A stretch of 64,000 nucleotides of DNA from CAVTYH01 sp963738835 (GCA_963738835.1 CAVTYH010000001.1:1054001-1118000), one strand, 5' to 3'; shown: positions 50,051-60,048, numbered from the stretch's first letter. A program made the numbers and translations. The notes: generated from the sequence alone by a model not told the origin.

Positions 50051-51246
50051 ATGTTTTTTATGAATACCGTGCTGCGCATAAAAAGTGATACGTCTGACTG
50101 GCGTCATCCGCGAAATCCGCGGTCGTTTCATCGAACGTATGACCGGCTCAAATGTGTCGCACGCCTTCTTTCGACCGTTGTTGCGGTAGTAATCGCTGTA
50201 CTATTCTGCTCAGCGTTGTGCGCAGAAGAGCCGAAATCAAAAGCGCTCCAGCGGTTCACGTTCAACGAAGTCCACATGGGAGCGCCGTGGAAAATTGTAT
50301 TGTACGCTGCCAATGAAGCCGTCGCAAACCACGCAGCCGACGCTGCTTACGCGCGGATTGAAGAGTTGAATCGCATTTTGAGCGACTATGACCCCAACAG
50401 CGAACTGAGCCGGCTGAGTGCCACAGCGGCGTCGCCGGAATCGATTCACGTTAGCGACGATTTGTGGCGAGTTTTGGAGTTCTCGCAGCAACTATCTGAA
50501 AAGTCGAACGGAGCCTTCGATATCACGATCGGTCCCCTCACGAAACTGTGGCGGCACGCTCGGCGCGAGAAAGAGTTTCCGCGCGAAGATTTGCTGGCTG
50601 CCCGCGCGAGGCCACCGATTACCGTGCGCTGCGGTTGGACCCACAATCGCACACCGCGCAGCTGATGAGACCGAACATGCGACTGGATGCCGGCGGCATC
50701 GGCATGGGCTACGGCGTGGACGAAGCCTTCAAAGTTCTCAAGCATGAGGGCATCACCAGCGCGCTCATCGACGCCAGCGGCGATATTGGAGTGAGCGACG
50801 CTCCGCCCGGCGAGCGTGGGTGGCGCATCGGCATCGAACCTCCCTCCGGCGAAGGTCAGCCGACCCGCTATGTGGTGCTCAAAAACTACGCCATCACAAC
50901 GTCCGGCGATGCGTTTCAGGCCGTTGAACTTAACGGCAAGCGATATTCGCATGTGATCGATCCACGCACCGGGCTGGGAGTGATCGGCCGCGCCGCCGTC
51001 ACCGTCATCGCGCCGGATTGCACCACCGCTGACAGTTACACCAAACCGATTTGCGTGCTCGGTCCCGAAAAGGGTTTTGAACTGATCGAAGCCACGCCCG
51101 GGGCCGCGGCATTTGTGATGCGACTGGTGGATGACCAAAGCGACAGTGAGAACTCAAAAGCGCCGGCCAAATTCAAAACGTTCGAGACCAGCAGGTTCAA
51201 ACAATTTGTCGTTGAATCCAAATTGTTGATCGAAAAAACAAAATGA
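50051..51246 (+). CDS. apbE: ApbE-type FAD:protein FMN transferase, frameshifted
   Basis: About 398 residues. After a membrane or signal segment (LLSTVVAVVIAVLFCSALCA) come MGAPWKIVLYA, LNRILSDYDPNSELSRL and FDITIGPLTKLWR. The frame then breaks near 50608 and resumes as EATDYRALRLDPQSHTAQL. LDAGGIGMGYGVDEAFKVLK is the flavin-binding part, ALIDASGDIGVSDAPP and SHVIDPRTGLGVIGRAAVTV the conserved metal and product site, with T-S-G-D-A. Such proteins transfer FMN to a threonine of extracytoplasmic flavoproteins such as Rnf/Nqr subunits, none of which are in the window. The start region is contaminated by repeat sequence (DWRHPRNPRS), so it is uncertain. Its stop overlaps an upstream ATG of the protease frame by ATGA. 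Confidence 0.85.
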
Positions 51247-51338
51247 CCGCGGCTAACGCGGATTTTCGCATTCAAGTGGTCACGTCTCTCCGAGACGCGG
51301 CTATGTGTTTTCATCCGCAAAATCCGCGATTTAAGAAT

Positions 51339-52085
51339 ATGCACCACTCTTCGCGGCAGAATCCTTGGCTGGTTTGTTTACTTCCATTTGCAGCATTCAT
51401 GCTGGCCGGAAGTTTCGAGCCGTCGAGGCCGCCGAAGCCGAGTCCCCGCACCGTAATCGCCGCTGCTCAGCACAATTACATTCTCATTTATAGTTTGAAG
51501 ATCGTGCTCACCTTGCAGGCGATGGTATTTGTTTGGCCCGGCTACCGGCAATATCCGCGCCGATTGCACTTTCTCGCGATTGTTGTCGGCTTGGTCGGGG
51601 CGTTCGCTTGGATTTGGCTTTCGCTCTGGCAGCATGGATGGATGCCGGAACTGGCCGACAAAACGGGCATCGAGTGGTTCAGATCGCTGGGGCAGCGCAG
51701 CGGATTCGATCTGCTGGCCGAAAAGTTCTGTTCCGATCGCCGGCTCATGTATGGTTTTTTTCTCGTGCGAATTTTCGGATTAGGCTTTGTCGTGCCCGTG
51801 ATCGAAGAGTTTTTCCTGCGCGGCTTTCTCATGCGGTATGTCATGAAAGAGCGTTTTTGGGAAGTGCCATTTGGCGAAGTGAACCGAACGGCCGTGATTG
51901 TCGGGACGCTGGTTCCCGTGCTGATGCATCCGCAGGAGGCCGTGGCGGCGCTGGTATGGTTTTCGGCCATCACGTGGCTGATGGTCCGCACGCGCAGCAT
52001 TTGGAACTGCGTGGTGGCGCACTCGATCACCAATTTGCTGCTGGGAGTGTACGTTGCCAGCAGCGACAACTGGTGGCTGATGTGA
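51339..52085 (+). CDS. CPBP intramembrane protease (CAAX protease-related, PEP-CTERM-associated type)
   Basis: This 248-residue protein starts at ATG 51339; an ATG at 51243 overlaps apbE but its extra 32 residues are repeat-derived. Six or so membrane segments are visible (LVCLLPFAAFMLAGSF; LKIVLTLQAMVFVW; FLAIVVGLVGAFAWIWLSLW; FFLVRIFGLGFVVPVIEEFF; AVIVGTLVPVLMHPQEAVAA; CVVAHSITNLLLGVYVAS). The protease motifs are E-E-F-F-L-R-G, H-P-Q-E and H-S-I-T-N. The layout matches the CAAX-protease-related type (TIGR03008) that tends to occur in genomes with PEP-CTERM/exosortase systems, which suits the array at 15-36 kb. Confidence 0.82.
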   Translation: MHHSSRQNPWLVCLLPFAAFMLAGSFEPSRPPKPSPRTVIAAAQHNYILIYSLKIVLTLQAMVFVWPGYRQYPRRLHFLAIVVGLVGAFAWIWLSLWQHGWMPELADKTGIEWFRSLGQRSGFDLLAEKFCSDRRLMYGFFLVRIFGLGFVVPVIEEFFLRGFLMRYVMKERFWEVPFGEVNRTAVIVGTLVPVLMHPQEAVAALVWFSAITWLMVRTRSIWNCVVAHSITNLLLGVYVASSDNWWLM

Positions 52086-52106
52086 ATAACTCGGTCGCTA
52101 CTTAAT

Positions 52107-52180
52107 CGTGTAGCGGCCGGGCTCTGCCCGGCGCTTCGACGTCAGTTGACAAACGCGGGGCAAGCCCGCGCCGCTACACG
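52107..52180. repeat. Facing pair of CGTGTAGCGGC units between convergent genes
   Basis: Unit 52107-52134 (CGTGTAGCGGCCGGGCTCTG...) and the inverted unit 52155-52180 (...GCCGCTACACG) can fold on each other. They lie between the protease and TPR genes, which converge here, so they may terminate both. Other units are near 53386-53412 and 56186-56212. Confidence 0.7.
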
Positions 52181-52188
52181 AAAGCGTT

Positions 52189-53360
52189 CTACGGTAAACG
52201 GCTTGTCGCACTGGCCGCGCGCACCGGCTCTGCCGGTGCTCCCTCGCGATATGCCCGGTCGCTTTGATAGAGTTCCAGTCGCTGCCGCACGTTGGCCATC
52301 TCTTTTTGCGGCGCGGAGCTCACGGCTTTGTTGGCAATTGATTTTGCCTTGTCAAAGTCGCCGGCGTTGGCATGGGCCGCGGCCAGCGTGTCGAGATAGC
52401 GGTAATCTTTGTCGCCGTCGAGTTCGATCGCCTTTTGCGCCGATTTGATCGCCATGTCGGTGTTGCGGAAACGCTGGTCGGGGCAGGTGGCCATCAGCCA
52501 CGCGGCACTCAAGTAGGCTCGGCCAAGTTTTGGATCGAGCCGAATTGCTTCGCGATAATCAGAAGCCGCCGGGCCGTAGATGGCTTGCTCACGGTAGGCG
52601 TCGCCGCGATTCACCAGCGCCGCCGCATTGTTGGGATCGATGGCCACCGCCCGGTTGTAATCGGAAAGCGCTGGCGCAGCCGACCTAGTCGGTAATTAGT
52701 GTGGCCGCGGCTGTTATAAAAGCCGGCGTCGCGCGGTTCGATGCCAATCGCACGGTTGTAATCGGCCAGCGCTCCGGCGAAATCTCCGTGATCGTATTTC
52801 AACTCGCCGCGATTGTACCAGACGTTGGCATAGTCGGGATTCAGACGAATGACCTGGTCGAAATCCGACAGCGCACCTTTCACATCGCCCAGGCCCGCTC
52901 GGCTAACGCCGCGGTTGTGGATCGCTTTCCAGAGCTTCGGATCGAGCTTGATGGCGGCTTCAAAATCGTCGAGCGATGCTTGGTCGTTGTGCATGTCGGC
53001 GTACTTTTCGCCACGCTTGTTATGCGCCCAGGCTTGCAATTTTTGCGCGTAAGCGGCGCCTTCGCCGTTGGCGCCTTGATTCAGTCCGTCCTGACAAAGG
53101 CTAATGATGGTGCTGAAATCGTCCAGGGCCGCCGCAGTCTTGGTTTTCTGATACGCCTCTTTGATCATCTGATTGGCGGGACTAAGCGCTGGCTTTGATT
53201 CTTGCGTTGGGCCCGCCGATAGCGCTGGACCCGCCGGTGCTTGCGGCCCAACCGTGGCTTGCGCACTGGCGGTTGGTGACATCCCCACGACAGCTGTGAG
53301 TGCCAGGCCGACGGCAACAATCGTTTCGACGAACGACCGGAGCGAGTAAACCGATCGCAT
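52189..53360 (-). CDS. Secreted tetratricopeptide-repeat protein, frameshifted
   Basis: About 390 residues from ATG 53360, eight bases after a GGAGG site. A signal peptide (IVAVGLALTAVVGMSPTASA) is followed by six or more TPR units, for example LWKAIHNRGVSRAGLGDVKG, NVWYNRGELKYDHGDFAGAL and GFYNSRGHTNYRLG. The frame breaks near 52680 and continues as AVAIDPNNAAALVNRGDAYR and DLAIKSAQKAIEL-type repeats. TPRs mediate protein contacts; the protein probably works in the periplasm or at the envelope. The partner is unknown. Confidence 0.82.
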
Positions 53361-53385
53361 AAAAACCTCCATGATTAGTTGAAAA

Positions 53386-53412
53386 TCGCGGGGCATAGCC
53401 CCGCCGCTACAC
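53386..53412. repeat. REP-like unit (GCGGGGCATAGCCCCGC...CTACACG)
   Basis: A hairpin CGGGGC/GCCCCG followed by CGCTACACG, upstream of the TPR gene and after the fumarase stop. Same family as 52107-52180. Confidence 0.55.
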
Positions 53413-53466
53413 GAGTTGATTGATGTAAATGTAATTCGAACTTAAACGTCTTTGGAACAGCTTCTG

Positions 53467-54891
53467 TCACTTTTGTGGTTCCGTCATGCGCATTGGATCG
53501 AGCGCTTTGTCGAGCACATCGTCCGGCAATATCTTTTGTTCACGGCATAGCTGACGAATTGTCTTGCCCGTTTTGAACGCCTCTTTCGCCAGCGCCGCGG
53601 CTTTTTCGTAGCCAATGTGCGGGTTCAAACTGGTGACCATCGACAAACTTTTTTCGACCGAGGCTTCACAGGCTTCCGGATTAGCTTCCATGTTCGCCAC
53701 GCCCAAATCGACGAACGCCTTGGTGGCGCTAGCCAATAGCGTGACCATATCGAGTGCCGCCAGGCCCATCACGGGCATCATGATGTTCAATTGAAATTGC
53801 CCGCCAGCCGCGCCGCTGAAGGCCACGGTGTGATCGCAACCGATGGCCCAGGCGCACACTTGCATCAGGCTTTCGCACATCACTGGGTTGACTTTTCCCG
53901 GCATGATCGAGCTGCCCGGCTGCAAATCGGGCAGCTTCACTTCGTAAAACCCGCACCGCGGCCCGCTCCCCAGCCAACGAATGTTGTTGGCCACATTAAA
54001 TAATGTCACGGCGATCGTTCGCAGTTGACCGCAGCATTCCACTAAGCCATCGCGCTGGGCATTGGCTTCAAAATGGTTTTCCGCTTCGACAAACGCTACG
54101 CCGGTCTCCTTGGTCAGCACTGCCGCCACGCGCCGGCCAAATTCCGGATGCGTGTTGATACCGGTACCCACAGCCGTGCCGCCGGCGGGTAGTTCGCACA
54201 CTGCCACGGTGGCACGCTGGGCACGTTGCAACGAAAGTTCGACCTGCCGCGCAAAGCCGCCGATTTCCTGACCCAACCGCAGCGGCGTGGCATCGGCCAA
54301 ATGTGTGCGGCCGATCTTAATGATTTTGTCCCACGCTTTCGCCTTTTCGGCCAGATTGCTCGCCAGCCGAGCGAGTGCAGGATTCAGCAGATCCTTGATC
54401 GCCACGGCCACCGCCACGTGAATCGCGGTCGGGAACATGTCGTTGGTCGATTGTCCCATGTTCACGTGATCGTTCGGATGAATCGGCTTTTTCTCCGCAA
54501 ACCGATCGCCCCCCGTAATTTCGATGGCACGATTGGCAATCACCTCGTTGGCGTTCATGTTGCTCGACGTGCCAGAGCCGGTCTGAAACACATCAAGCGG
54601 AAACTGATCGTCGAACTTGCCTGCGGCTACTTCCTGGCAGGCCTGCAACAGCGCGTCGACTTGCTTGTCGTGCAGCGGATTTTTGCCCGAGCCGGTGAGC
54701 TTGCCCAAATCGCGGTTGGCAACCGCCGCGGCATATTTCACCAGTCCCAGCGCGTGGATTAGCTCTGCGGGCAACACTTCGCCGGAGATGGGAAAGTTTT
54801 CGATGGCCCGCTGCGTTTGTGCGCCGTAGTACGCCTTGGCCGGCACGCGCACTTCGCCCATCGAATCGTGTTCGGTACGAAATTCAGTCAT
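53467..54891 (-). CDS. fumC: Fumarate hydratase class II
   Basis: This 474-residue protein is complete and in frame. It hydrates fumarate to malate in the TCA cycle. Visible blocks are FQTGSGTSSNMNANEVIANR, IHPNDHVNMGQSTNDMFPTA, GRTHLADATPLRLGQEIGGF with the catalytic His, LPAGGTAVGTGINTHPEFG, and the signature GSSIMPGKVNPVMCESLMQV with the catalytic Ser loop. The oxygen-stable iron-free class is clear from length and motifs. Its start overlaps the stop of the upstream 192-residue gene by eight bases, so the two form a unit. Confidence 0.96.
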   Translation of the reverse strand: MTEFRTEHDSMGEVRVPAKAYYGAQTQRAIENFPISGEVLPAELIHALGLVKYAAAVANRDLGKLTGSGKNPLHDKQVDALLQACQEVAAGKFDDQFPLDVFQTGSGTSSNMNANEVIANRAIEITGGDRFAEKKPIHPNDHVNMGQSTNDMFPTAIHVAVAVAIKDLLNPALARLASNLAEKAKAWDKIIKIGRTHLADATPLRLGQEIGGFARQVELSLQRAQRATVAVCELPAGGTAVGTGINTHPEFGRRVAAVLTKETGVAFVEAENHFEANAQRDGLVECCGQLRTIAVTLFNVANNIRWLGSGPRCGFYEVKLPDLQPGSSIMPGKVNPVMCESLMQVCAWAIGCDHTVAFSGAAGGQFQLNIMMPVMGLAALDMVTLLASATKAFVDLGVANMEANPEACEASVEKSLSMVTSLNPHIGYEKAAALAKEAFKTGKTIRQLCREQKILPDDVLDKALDPMRMTEPQK

Positions 54892-55462
54892 TGGCCTTCT
54901 TTTTTTTGACTTCCAGTTTATTGTGCTCGTCGTCGGGCTGGGGAGGCAAGTTGAACGGATTTGTTTTCGGGTGCGCTGCCGACTTGCCGATCGAAATGTG
55001 CTTCGGACTCGTGTCGCTGTCCAACAGCAGCGAAAAAGTAATCTTCTTGCTTGATTCGCTGACTTTGAAATTCAATCCGTCCAGCCCACCGGTGTTGCCG
55101 AAGATAAATTGAAATCCATTTTTCTTCTCGTCCAGTGCGAACCAATCGTGTCCCGGTCTTCTGTGGCCGAGTTTTGTTTCCATTTGCAGTGCCGAGCCGT
55201 CGACGATTTCGCCACCATCAACGCGGACAAAGCCTTGAAAGTGGACCTTGTCTCCTTTGGCGGCCGCTGCGCGGATGTGCCACATGCCGCCCTCAAACCA
55301 CAGGGCATATTCCGTTTGCTTGCCATGTCCAAATTCCTTGGGTCGTCCCAGCGGATTGATTTCGTCGGCATCGGCGGCGATCGCACTCCCGGCCGAAATG
55401 CCGACCAGCAACATCGCCAGGCCCATCCATAAATGAATTGTCCGAATCATTGGTGTACGCAT
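54884..55462 (-). CDS. Secreted hypothetical protein, 192 residues, upstream of fumC
   Basis: The start ATG lies at 55462; an in-frame ATG at 55450 is possible. A signal peptide (LWMGLAMLLVGISAGSAIAA) leads to a beta-rich domain: EYALWFEGGMWHIRAAAAKG, VHFQGFVRVDGGEIVDGSAL, GNTGGLDGLNFKVS and SLLLDSDTSPKHISIG. The tail is lysine-rich (KLEVKKKK). I do not recognise a family by name; this pattern occurs in planctomycetes. The eight-base overlap with fumC indicates coupled expression, although a functional link is not obvious. Confidence 0.68.
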   Translation of the reverse strand: MRTPMIRTIHLWMGLAMLLVGISAGSAIAADADEINPLGRPKEFGHGKQTEYALWFEGGMWHIRAAAAKGDKVHFQGFVRVDGGEIVDGSALQMETKLGHRRPGHDWFALDEKKNGFQFIFGNTGGLDGLNFKVSESSKKITFSLLLDSDTSPKHISIGKSAAHPKTNPFNLPPQPDDEHNKLEVKKKKAND

Positions 55463-55627
55463 TCTCGCTGCGTCAGTTTGATGCTACGCCGATGTTATAA
55501 ACCGCACGCTTCACTGCGGCAATCGCGAGTATCAAGAAGTTGGCCAGACGGCGATGTTAGCGGTTCCAGTCCCCTCCTAATCGACCCAGCCACTCTCGCG
55601 AATTCGTGATATCGGCGGCTGAGGCTG

Positions 55628-56080
55628 TTACTTTCGTCCGGCGTGAATGCTGCACGCATCGCCATCGCAATCGTGCACGGTTCCAAAGCGATATCGCCGT
55701 TGGGCCACTTGCTGGTACAGCCATTGCCAGAGCGGCAGAGAGCCGGGAATGTATAGCACCGGGGCCAGCCACCAAAGCCGGCGCAGCCGCCGGGAAAGAT
55801 AACGAATGGCCGCCGCGCCGCCATGCCGCCGGCCTTGGCGATCGACCACATACATTTGTGCCATCAGCATGTCGTGCGTCAAGTCGGGATACCGCTGGGC
55901 CACTTCCGGGTCGTGCAGCGAAAGATACGACAGTTTCCCCTGGCAATCCCACCACGTCAGTTTTCGCACCTGGGCCGTGCAGATGCGGCAGTTGCCGTCG
56001 TAAATGACAACATCGCTCTCGGGCCGTTCTGTAGGCGTCGGCAACGGGCGATCGGTTTTGACAGGGGCAACGGTGCTCAT
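55628..56080 (-). CDS. DCC family (DUF393) thiol-disulfide oxidoreductase-like protein
   Basis: This 150-residue protein has the DCC motif VVIYDGNCRICTAQVRKL at residues 24-41 (D-G-x-C-x-x-C), the redox-active pair of the family. Later segments (LSYLSLHDPEVAQRYPDL; QMYVVDRQGRRHGGAAAIRY; WLAPVLYIPGSLPLWQWLYQ) match its hydrophobic C-terminal half. The natural substrate is unknown. It is a single gene with its own start at 56080. Confidence 0.85.
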   Translation of the reverse strand: MSTVAPVKTDRPLPTPTERPESDVVIYDGNCRICTAQVRKLTWWDCQGKLSYLSLHDPEVAQRYPDLTHDMLMAQMYVVDRQGRRHGGAAAIRYLSRRLRRLWWLAPVLYIPGSLPLWQWLYQQVAQRRYRFGTVHDCDGDACSIHAGRK

Positions 56081-56185
56081 GCAGCTCTAACCGAAGATTG
56101 GGGCGTACATTAACTCGACGGGGAATTATACGGCGCGATCCGGCGAACGACGAACGGCAATTCAATCGATGCCCGTTTCAACCGT

Positions 56186-56212
56186 CGTGTAGCGGCCGGG
56201 CTCGGCCCGGCG
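56186..56212. repeat. REP-like unit (CGTGTAGCGGCCGGGCTCGG...)
   Basis: Same family as 52107-52134; hairpin CCGGGC/GCCCGG. It lies downstream of the large dehydrogenase gene (ends 56253, transcribed leftward) and upstream of the DCC gene. Confidence 0.6.
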
Positions 56213-56252
56213 TTTCGTGATGTCAAGAGCTTCGATTAAGGCCCGACGCTGC

Positions 56253-59056
56253 TCACTTGCGAAACATTGCATCCTTTGCATCGCCACGCGAAAGCAAATA
56301 CGCCAGCAAGTCGAGCACCTCGCGCTCGTTCAGCGGCTTGAGCAAGCCGACCGGCATTAGCGAAATGGGCGAAGGCTTTTGTTCCTCCACATCTCGCTTG
56401 CGAATTTCAACCACCTTCGTGGAATCTTCCGGGTCGGTCACCAAGAGCAGCATGTCGTTGTTCTCGCTGACAATTCGGCCGGTGAGAGACTGGCCATTAT
56501 TGGTGACGATGGACGAGGCCCGGTACTGATCGGAAATGACTTTGCTCGGTTCGATGATCGATTCAGTTAAATCTTTCGCCGTGAATCGGCCGGCCAGTTG
56601 CGTGAGATCGGGCCCGGTCGCGCCGCCGTCGCCGTTGAAGCGATGGCACACTACGCAGCGGGCCGCGGCGAACATTTTTTTGCCGTTTTCAAAGTCCCGT
56701 TTTTGCAGGCCGGATTTGGCCAGCTCCAACACTTCATCCATCGACCAGTCGTGTCCTGGACCATTGGCCTTGGGAAGCGACGGCGCGGTAAATGGCTTGC
56801 GAGCGCCGACCGCTTCAATCGCCAGGCGTTCGGCGTCGGTGGCATTGGCGAAAGCTTCGCGGTCGATGTCTTTCAAGAATCCGGCAAAGCTATGCCCACC
56901 TTTCGATTCGCCGGCCGCCCGCAGGAAGGCAAAAAACGCTTTGCGATCGTCCAGCGTCCAACCGGTTTTTGCATTTCGCAGGGCATAGGCGTAATGAATT
57001 TTTTGCTGGTCCGGATGATTTTCCAGCATCGCTGCGATGGGCCGGCCGTATTGCCGGTTGCGTGCAATCAGTTCGTTGCGCATCAGCACCGCATCGCTCG
57101 ATTCCTTGGCTGAAGAATCTTCCTTCTTAATCAGCGGCATGGTCTTGGCCACGATCGTCGGCGATTGCAGATTCACCAGCAAACTGCACAGTTCACGATT
57201 CACCAAATCGTTGTCACCGGGGAAGAAGGCGTCGAACTTTTTGGCGATGGCCGCCTGTGTTGCCGCGTCGGGCTGTCCCAAGCGGATGAATGCCAGATCG
57301 TACGCTCGCAGTAACTCCAACTTCTGGAACGGCGTAAGTTTGTCGAACGCAACCTGATCGAGTGCCGCCAGTAATTTTGGTTTGATCGTCGCAGGAGCCT
57401 GATGCGCCAATCCCACCGCGCCGGTAATCAACGTTTCCGGATCGGTCGCCGAGAGCACCCGCTCTTGCCACAATTCAACCGGTTGAAATTCGAGCGCCAC
57501 CCGCGCCGCATAGCGAATGAATCGATCGGGATGGGCAAGGTAAGGGAAAACAAAATCGACCGCGGCCTTCGGATCGTCCGCCGTTTTGCCGTGGTACGCT
57601 TCGATCTTATGCCGCAGTTCGCGCAAATCTGCATTTTTCGAATCGTGCCCATCGACCGGCGCGGTCGATTCATCGCCCACATAAGTCACCCGGTATAACT
57701 CGGAAGGTAGCCCGCGCCCGCCGACGATGAAATACATGGCCCCGTCTTTGCCGACCACAATATCAGTTAGCGGCAATGGGCTGCGCGAAACGAATTCGTC
57801 CCTAACCGCTTTGTAGCTCGATCCCTCGGGTTCCAGCGAAATTGCATAGATCGTGCCGAAGGTCCAATCGCAGGCAAAATAGGCCCGTTGATATTTTGCG
57901 GGAAACTTCGTGCCGTATCCAAACGTCACGCCGACGGGCGAACCTGGCCCCACATCGGCAATTGGCGGCAAGCTATCGACGTAATACCACGGCCACACGC
58001 CGCGCCGCTGCGCCAGCCCAATTCGCTGCCACTGGTGGCATGCACAATGCGCGTGGGCCGATACCACGGCATGCCCATGTCCCATTCCATGTCAGAATCG
58101 TAAGTAATCAGCTCGCCATCGGCGTTGAAATCGAAATCGTAAGCGTTGCGGTACCCGATGCTGTACATTCGCCAGTGCTTGCCGTCCGGATCGGTCTCGG
58201 CAATCCAGCCCCCCGGCGCCATCCGACCACGGGCATGCCCGTTGGGATCCCAGATTCGCGGCAACAATAAATCTTCATCCCAATTGGCCGGCAACTGGCT
58301 CGTGAATTCGGGATTCGCTTTCATCTCGCCGGGCGAAAAGGGCGGATCGCCGTGATTGCCGCAGACCCAAAAAATCGATTTGCCATCGGGCGAAAGCCGC
58401 AACGCATGCGGACCGTGCTCGCCAACCGGGCCACGAATTTCTTTCAGCTTAACGACTTTATCGAACTGATCGTCGCCATGGGTGTCGCGCAGCCGATACA
58501 GCCCGGTGCCCGGCTTGCCATATTTATTGACCGAGACGAAGAGACTATCGAAGGCATACAGCATGCCTTGCGCGGCACTAAGATTGACATCCAGATGTTC
58601 AACTTTCGTCTCACCCACATCTTCTCCCTCTCCCTTTGGGAGAGGGCCGGGGTGAGGGTGTATCGGCGGCGGCGTAATGCGGCACAAGCCTTTCGTCTCT
58701 TGATCGCTTGCCAACAGCCGCCCCTTGTTATCGACCGCCAGCGAAACCCACGAGCCAAGCTGATCTTTCGGCACGGTAAACAACCGCTCGACCTTGAAGC
58801 CCGGCGGCACATGGAACGCCTCGCGCGGCCCATCATCGGCCGCCGCATTTCCCGGCGCGGCCGTTACCGTGGGCATGACTTCCGGCGCTTGCGAAAACCA
58901 TTTCTGATTTGACCCGGCGGCTGCTTTGTTTTCCGCCGCCGACTTCGCAGCTTTTGGGGCATCGCTCTTCTGGGTCGTTTGCGCGGCCAACTCGACCAGA
59001 CCGAATACTCCGGTGATCAAAACGGGCACAATGGCAATTCGCAGCAGAGATCGCAT
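56253..59056 (-). CDS. PVC-type membrane-bound dehydrogenase with C-terminal heme-binding domain, frameshifted
   Basis: About 934 residues. A signal peptide (IAIVPVLITGVFGLVELAAQ) and linker lead to a six-bladed propeller-like domain (TIGR02604 type: FHVPPGFKVERLFTVPKDQL; GEHGPHALRLSPDGKSIFWV; IGYRNAYDFDFNADGELITY). The frame breaks near 58005 (SELGWRSG, then GVWPWYYVDSLPPIADVGPG). HEAT-like helices follow, then a c-type heme site C-V-V-C-H in FAAARCVVCHRFNGDGGATG and the TIGR02603-type end (GRFTAKDLTESIIEPSKVIS; LMPVGLLKPLNEREVLDLLA). Such proteins oxidise sugars or alcohols, passing electrons to the heme. A REP-like unit is translated in frame at 58624-58661. Confidence 0.86.
58624..58661. 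repeat. REP-like palindrome translated in frame in the dehydrogenase
   Basis: TCTCCCTCTCCC/GGGAGAGGGCCGGGGTGAGGGTG. It is read on the minus strand as HPHPGPLPKGEGE, replacing a surface loop of the propeller domain. Confidence 0.75.
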
Positions 59057-59215
59057 GGCGTTGGGTTCCTCGCGAAAATATATTTGATATCGCCTCCATG
59101 ATACTCCGGGGCTTTGGGAATTAACATCAGCGCCCGCCGCAAATTATGACGGGTCTGCGCAAACGCTGGGGCTGGGTGTGAACCGCGAATCCCGCTGTGC
59201 CCCTTGCTAACACGC

Positions 59216-59243
59216 GCGGCTCGGGTTCTGCACTCCGAGCCGC
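59216..59243. repeat. Hairpin repeat GCGGCTCGG/CCGAGCCGC
   Basis: A perfect 9-bp stem around a ten-base loop, followed by GACCGTGAGGGAGCG. This combination is a frequent intergenic palindrome of Pirellulaceae as far as I recall. Confidence 0.6.
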
Positions 59244-59262
59244 GACCGTGAGGGAGCGAAGA

Positions 59263-59350
59263 GGGCAAAAAACCATTCAGCCGTTCCATCATTCGCATCT
59301 TGGCCGCCTACTTCCACATCAGCCCCGGCGTCCTGGCGGCGAACCTTTGA
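59263..59350 (+). pseudogene. C-terminal tail of a HigA-type HTH protein, copy A
   Basis: The plus strand encodes KKPFSRSIIRILAAYFHISP and GVLAANL before a stop, the usual end of HigA/XRE antitoxins. The start of the gene is absent. The same segment recurs at 60078-60165 with about seven mismatches in 88 bases. Confidence 0.6.
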
Positions 59351-59522
59351 ATTCGCAAGGAGTGGTTCCCACAACCGTTGTTTCGTGCAGCGTGGCGGTA
59401 AACGCAGCCCATGCCGTTCATTGCTTCCAGCTCCACCAAGAATCGTATCAGTGGTATAATGCTGGACGAAGATGAGTGGTTTGGACTGCATCAATGAAAT
59501 CACAATCGTGTCTTAGCAAGCC

Positions 59523-59783
59523 ATGCCGACAATTAGCCGGTTCTTCGGAATCCTGATTCGGATGTACTACGATGACCACGGCTTGCCTCATTTCCATGCG
59601 CATTATGGAAACCACGCTGCCAAGATCGAGATTGAAACACTCCGTTTGACCGAAGGGAAATTGCCCCGAAGAGCCTTGGGGCTAGTTTTGGAATGGGCAG
59701 CGGAACATCGCGACGAATTGCTGGAAAACTGGCGGCTGGCAGAAGAGCACCGGCCGCTCAATCAAATAATTCCGTTGGAGTGA
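59523..59783 (+). CDS. DUF4160 domain protein
   Basis: This 86-residue protein is an intact DUF4160 family member: MPTISRFFGILIRMYYDDHG, LPHFHAHYGNHAAKIEIETL and GKLPRRALGLVLEWAAEHRD. The H-F-H-A-x-Y pattern is typical. The family is found paired with DUF2442 proteins and is suspected to act in toxin-antitoxin-like modules, but no activity is established to my knowledge. The DUF2442 gene follows after six bases. Confidence 0.85.
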   Translation: MPTISRFFGILIRMYYDDHGLPHFHAHYGNHAAKIEIETLRLTEGKLPRRALGLVLEWAAEHRDELLENWRLAEEHRPLNQIIPLE

Positions 59784-59789
59784 TGCATC

Positions 59790-60048
59790 ATGCGACAAGT
59801 TGTCACCGTGCGGGCCTTGGACGAATACCGCTTGGAAGCGACCTTTGATGACGGCGTCCAAGGTGTGGTCTCACTCGCTGATCGTTTATTTGGCCCGGTC
59901 TTCGAGCCCCTGCGCGATCCGAACCTTTTCCGACAAGCGTTCGTCGACGAATTCGGCGCCATCTGTTGGCCGGGCGGCGCCGACCTGGCGGCCCGATGCC
60001 CTGTACGAGCGAATTCGAGGTGCCGTGGAAGTTACCGCTAGAAAATAA
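59790..60048 (+). CDS. DUF2442 domain protein, frameshifted near the end
   Basis: The first 65 residues are a good DUF2442 domain (VTVRALDEYRLEATFDDGVQ; GVVSLADRLFGPVFEPLRDP; FRQAFVDEFGAICWPGGADL). The expected end A-P-D-A-L-Y-E-R-I-R is read in another frame from about 59993 and stops at 60048. One indel in GGCGGCCCGATG explains this. The pair with DUF4160 is a common partner arrangement; a HigA-like tail lies 30 bases after it. Confidence 0.75.

Larger units (their letters stand above)
59057..59522. other. Intergenic region with hairpin repeat and a gene tail
   Basis: About 465 bases. It holds the hairpin at 59216-59243, the HigA-like tail at 59263-59350, and otherwise nothing recognisable. 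Confidence 0.5.

Noticed and set aside
52107..52180. Facing GC-rich hairpins considered as an attachment site
   Set aside because: The units recur singly at 53386 and 56186 next to ordinary genes, so they are a repeat family rather than a recombination site.
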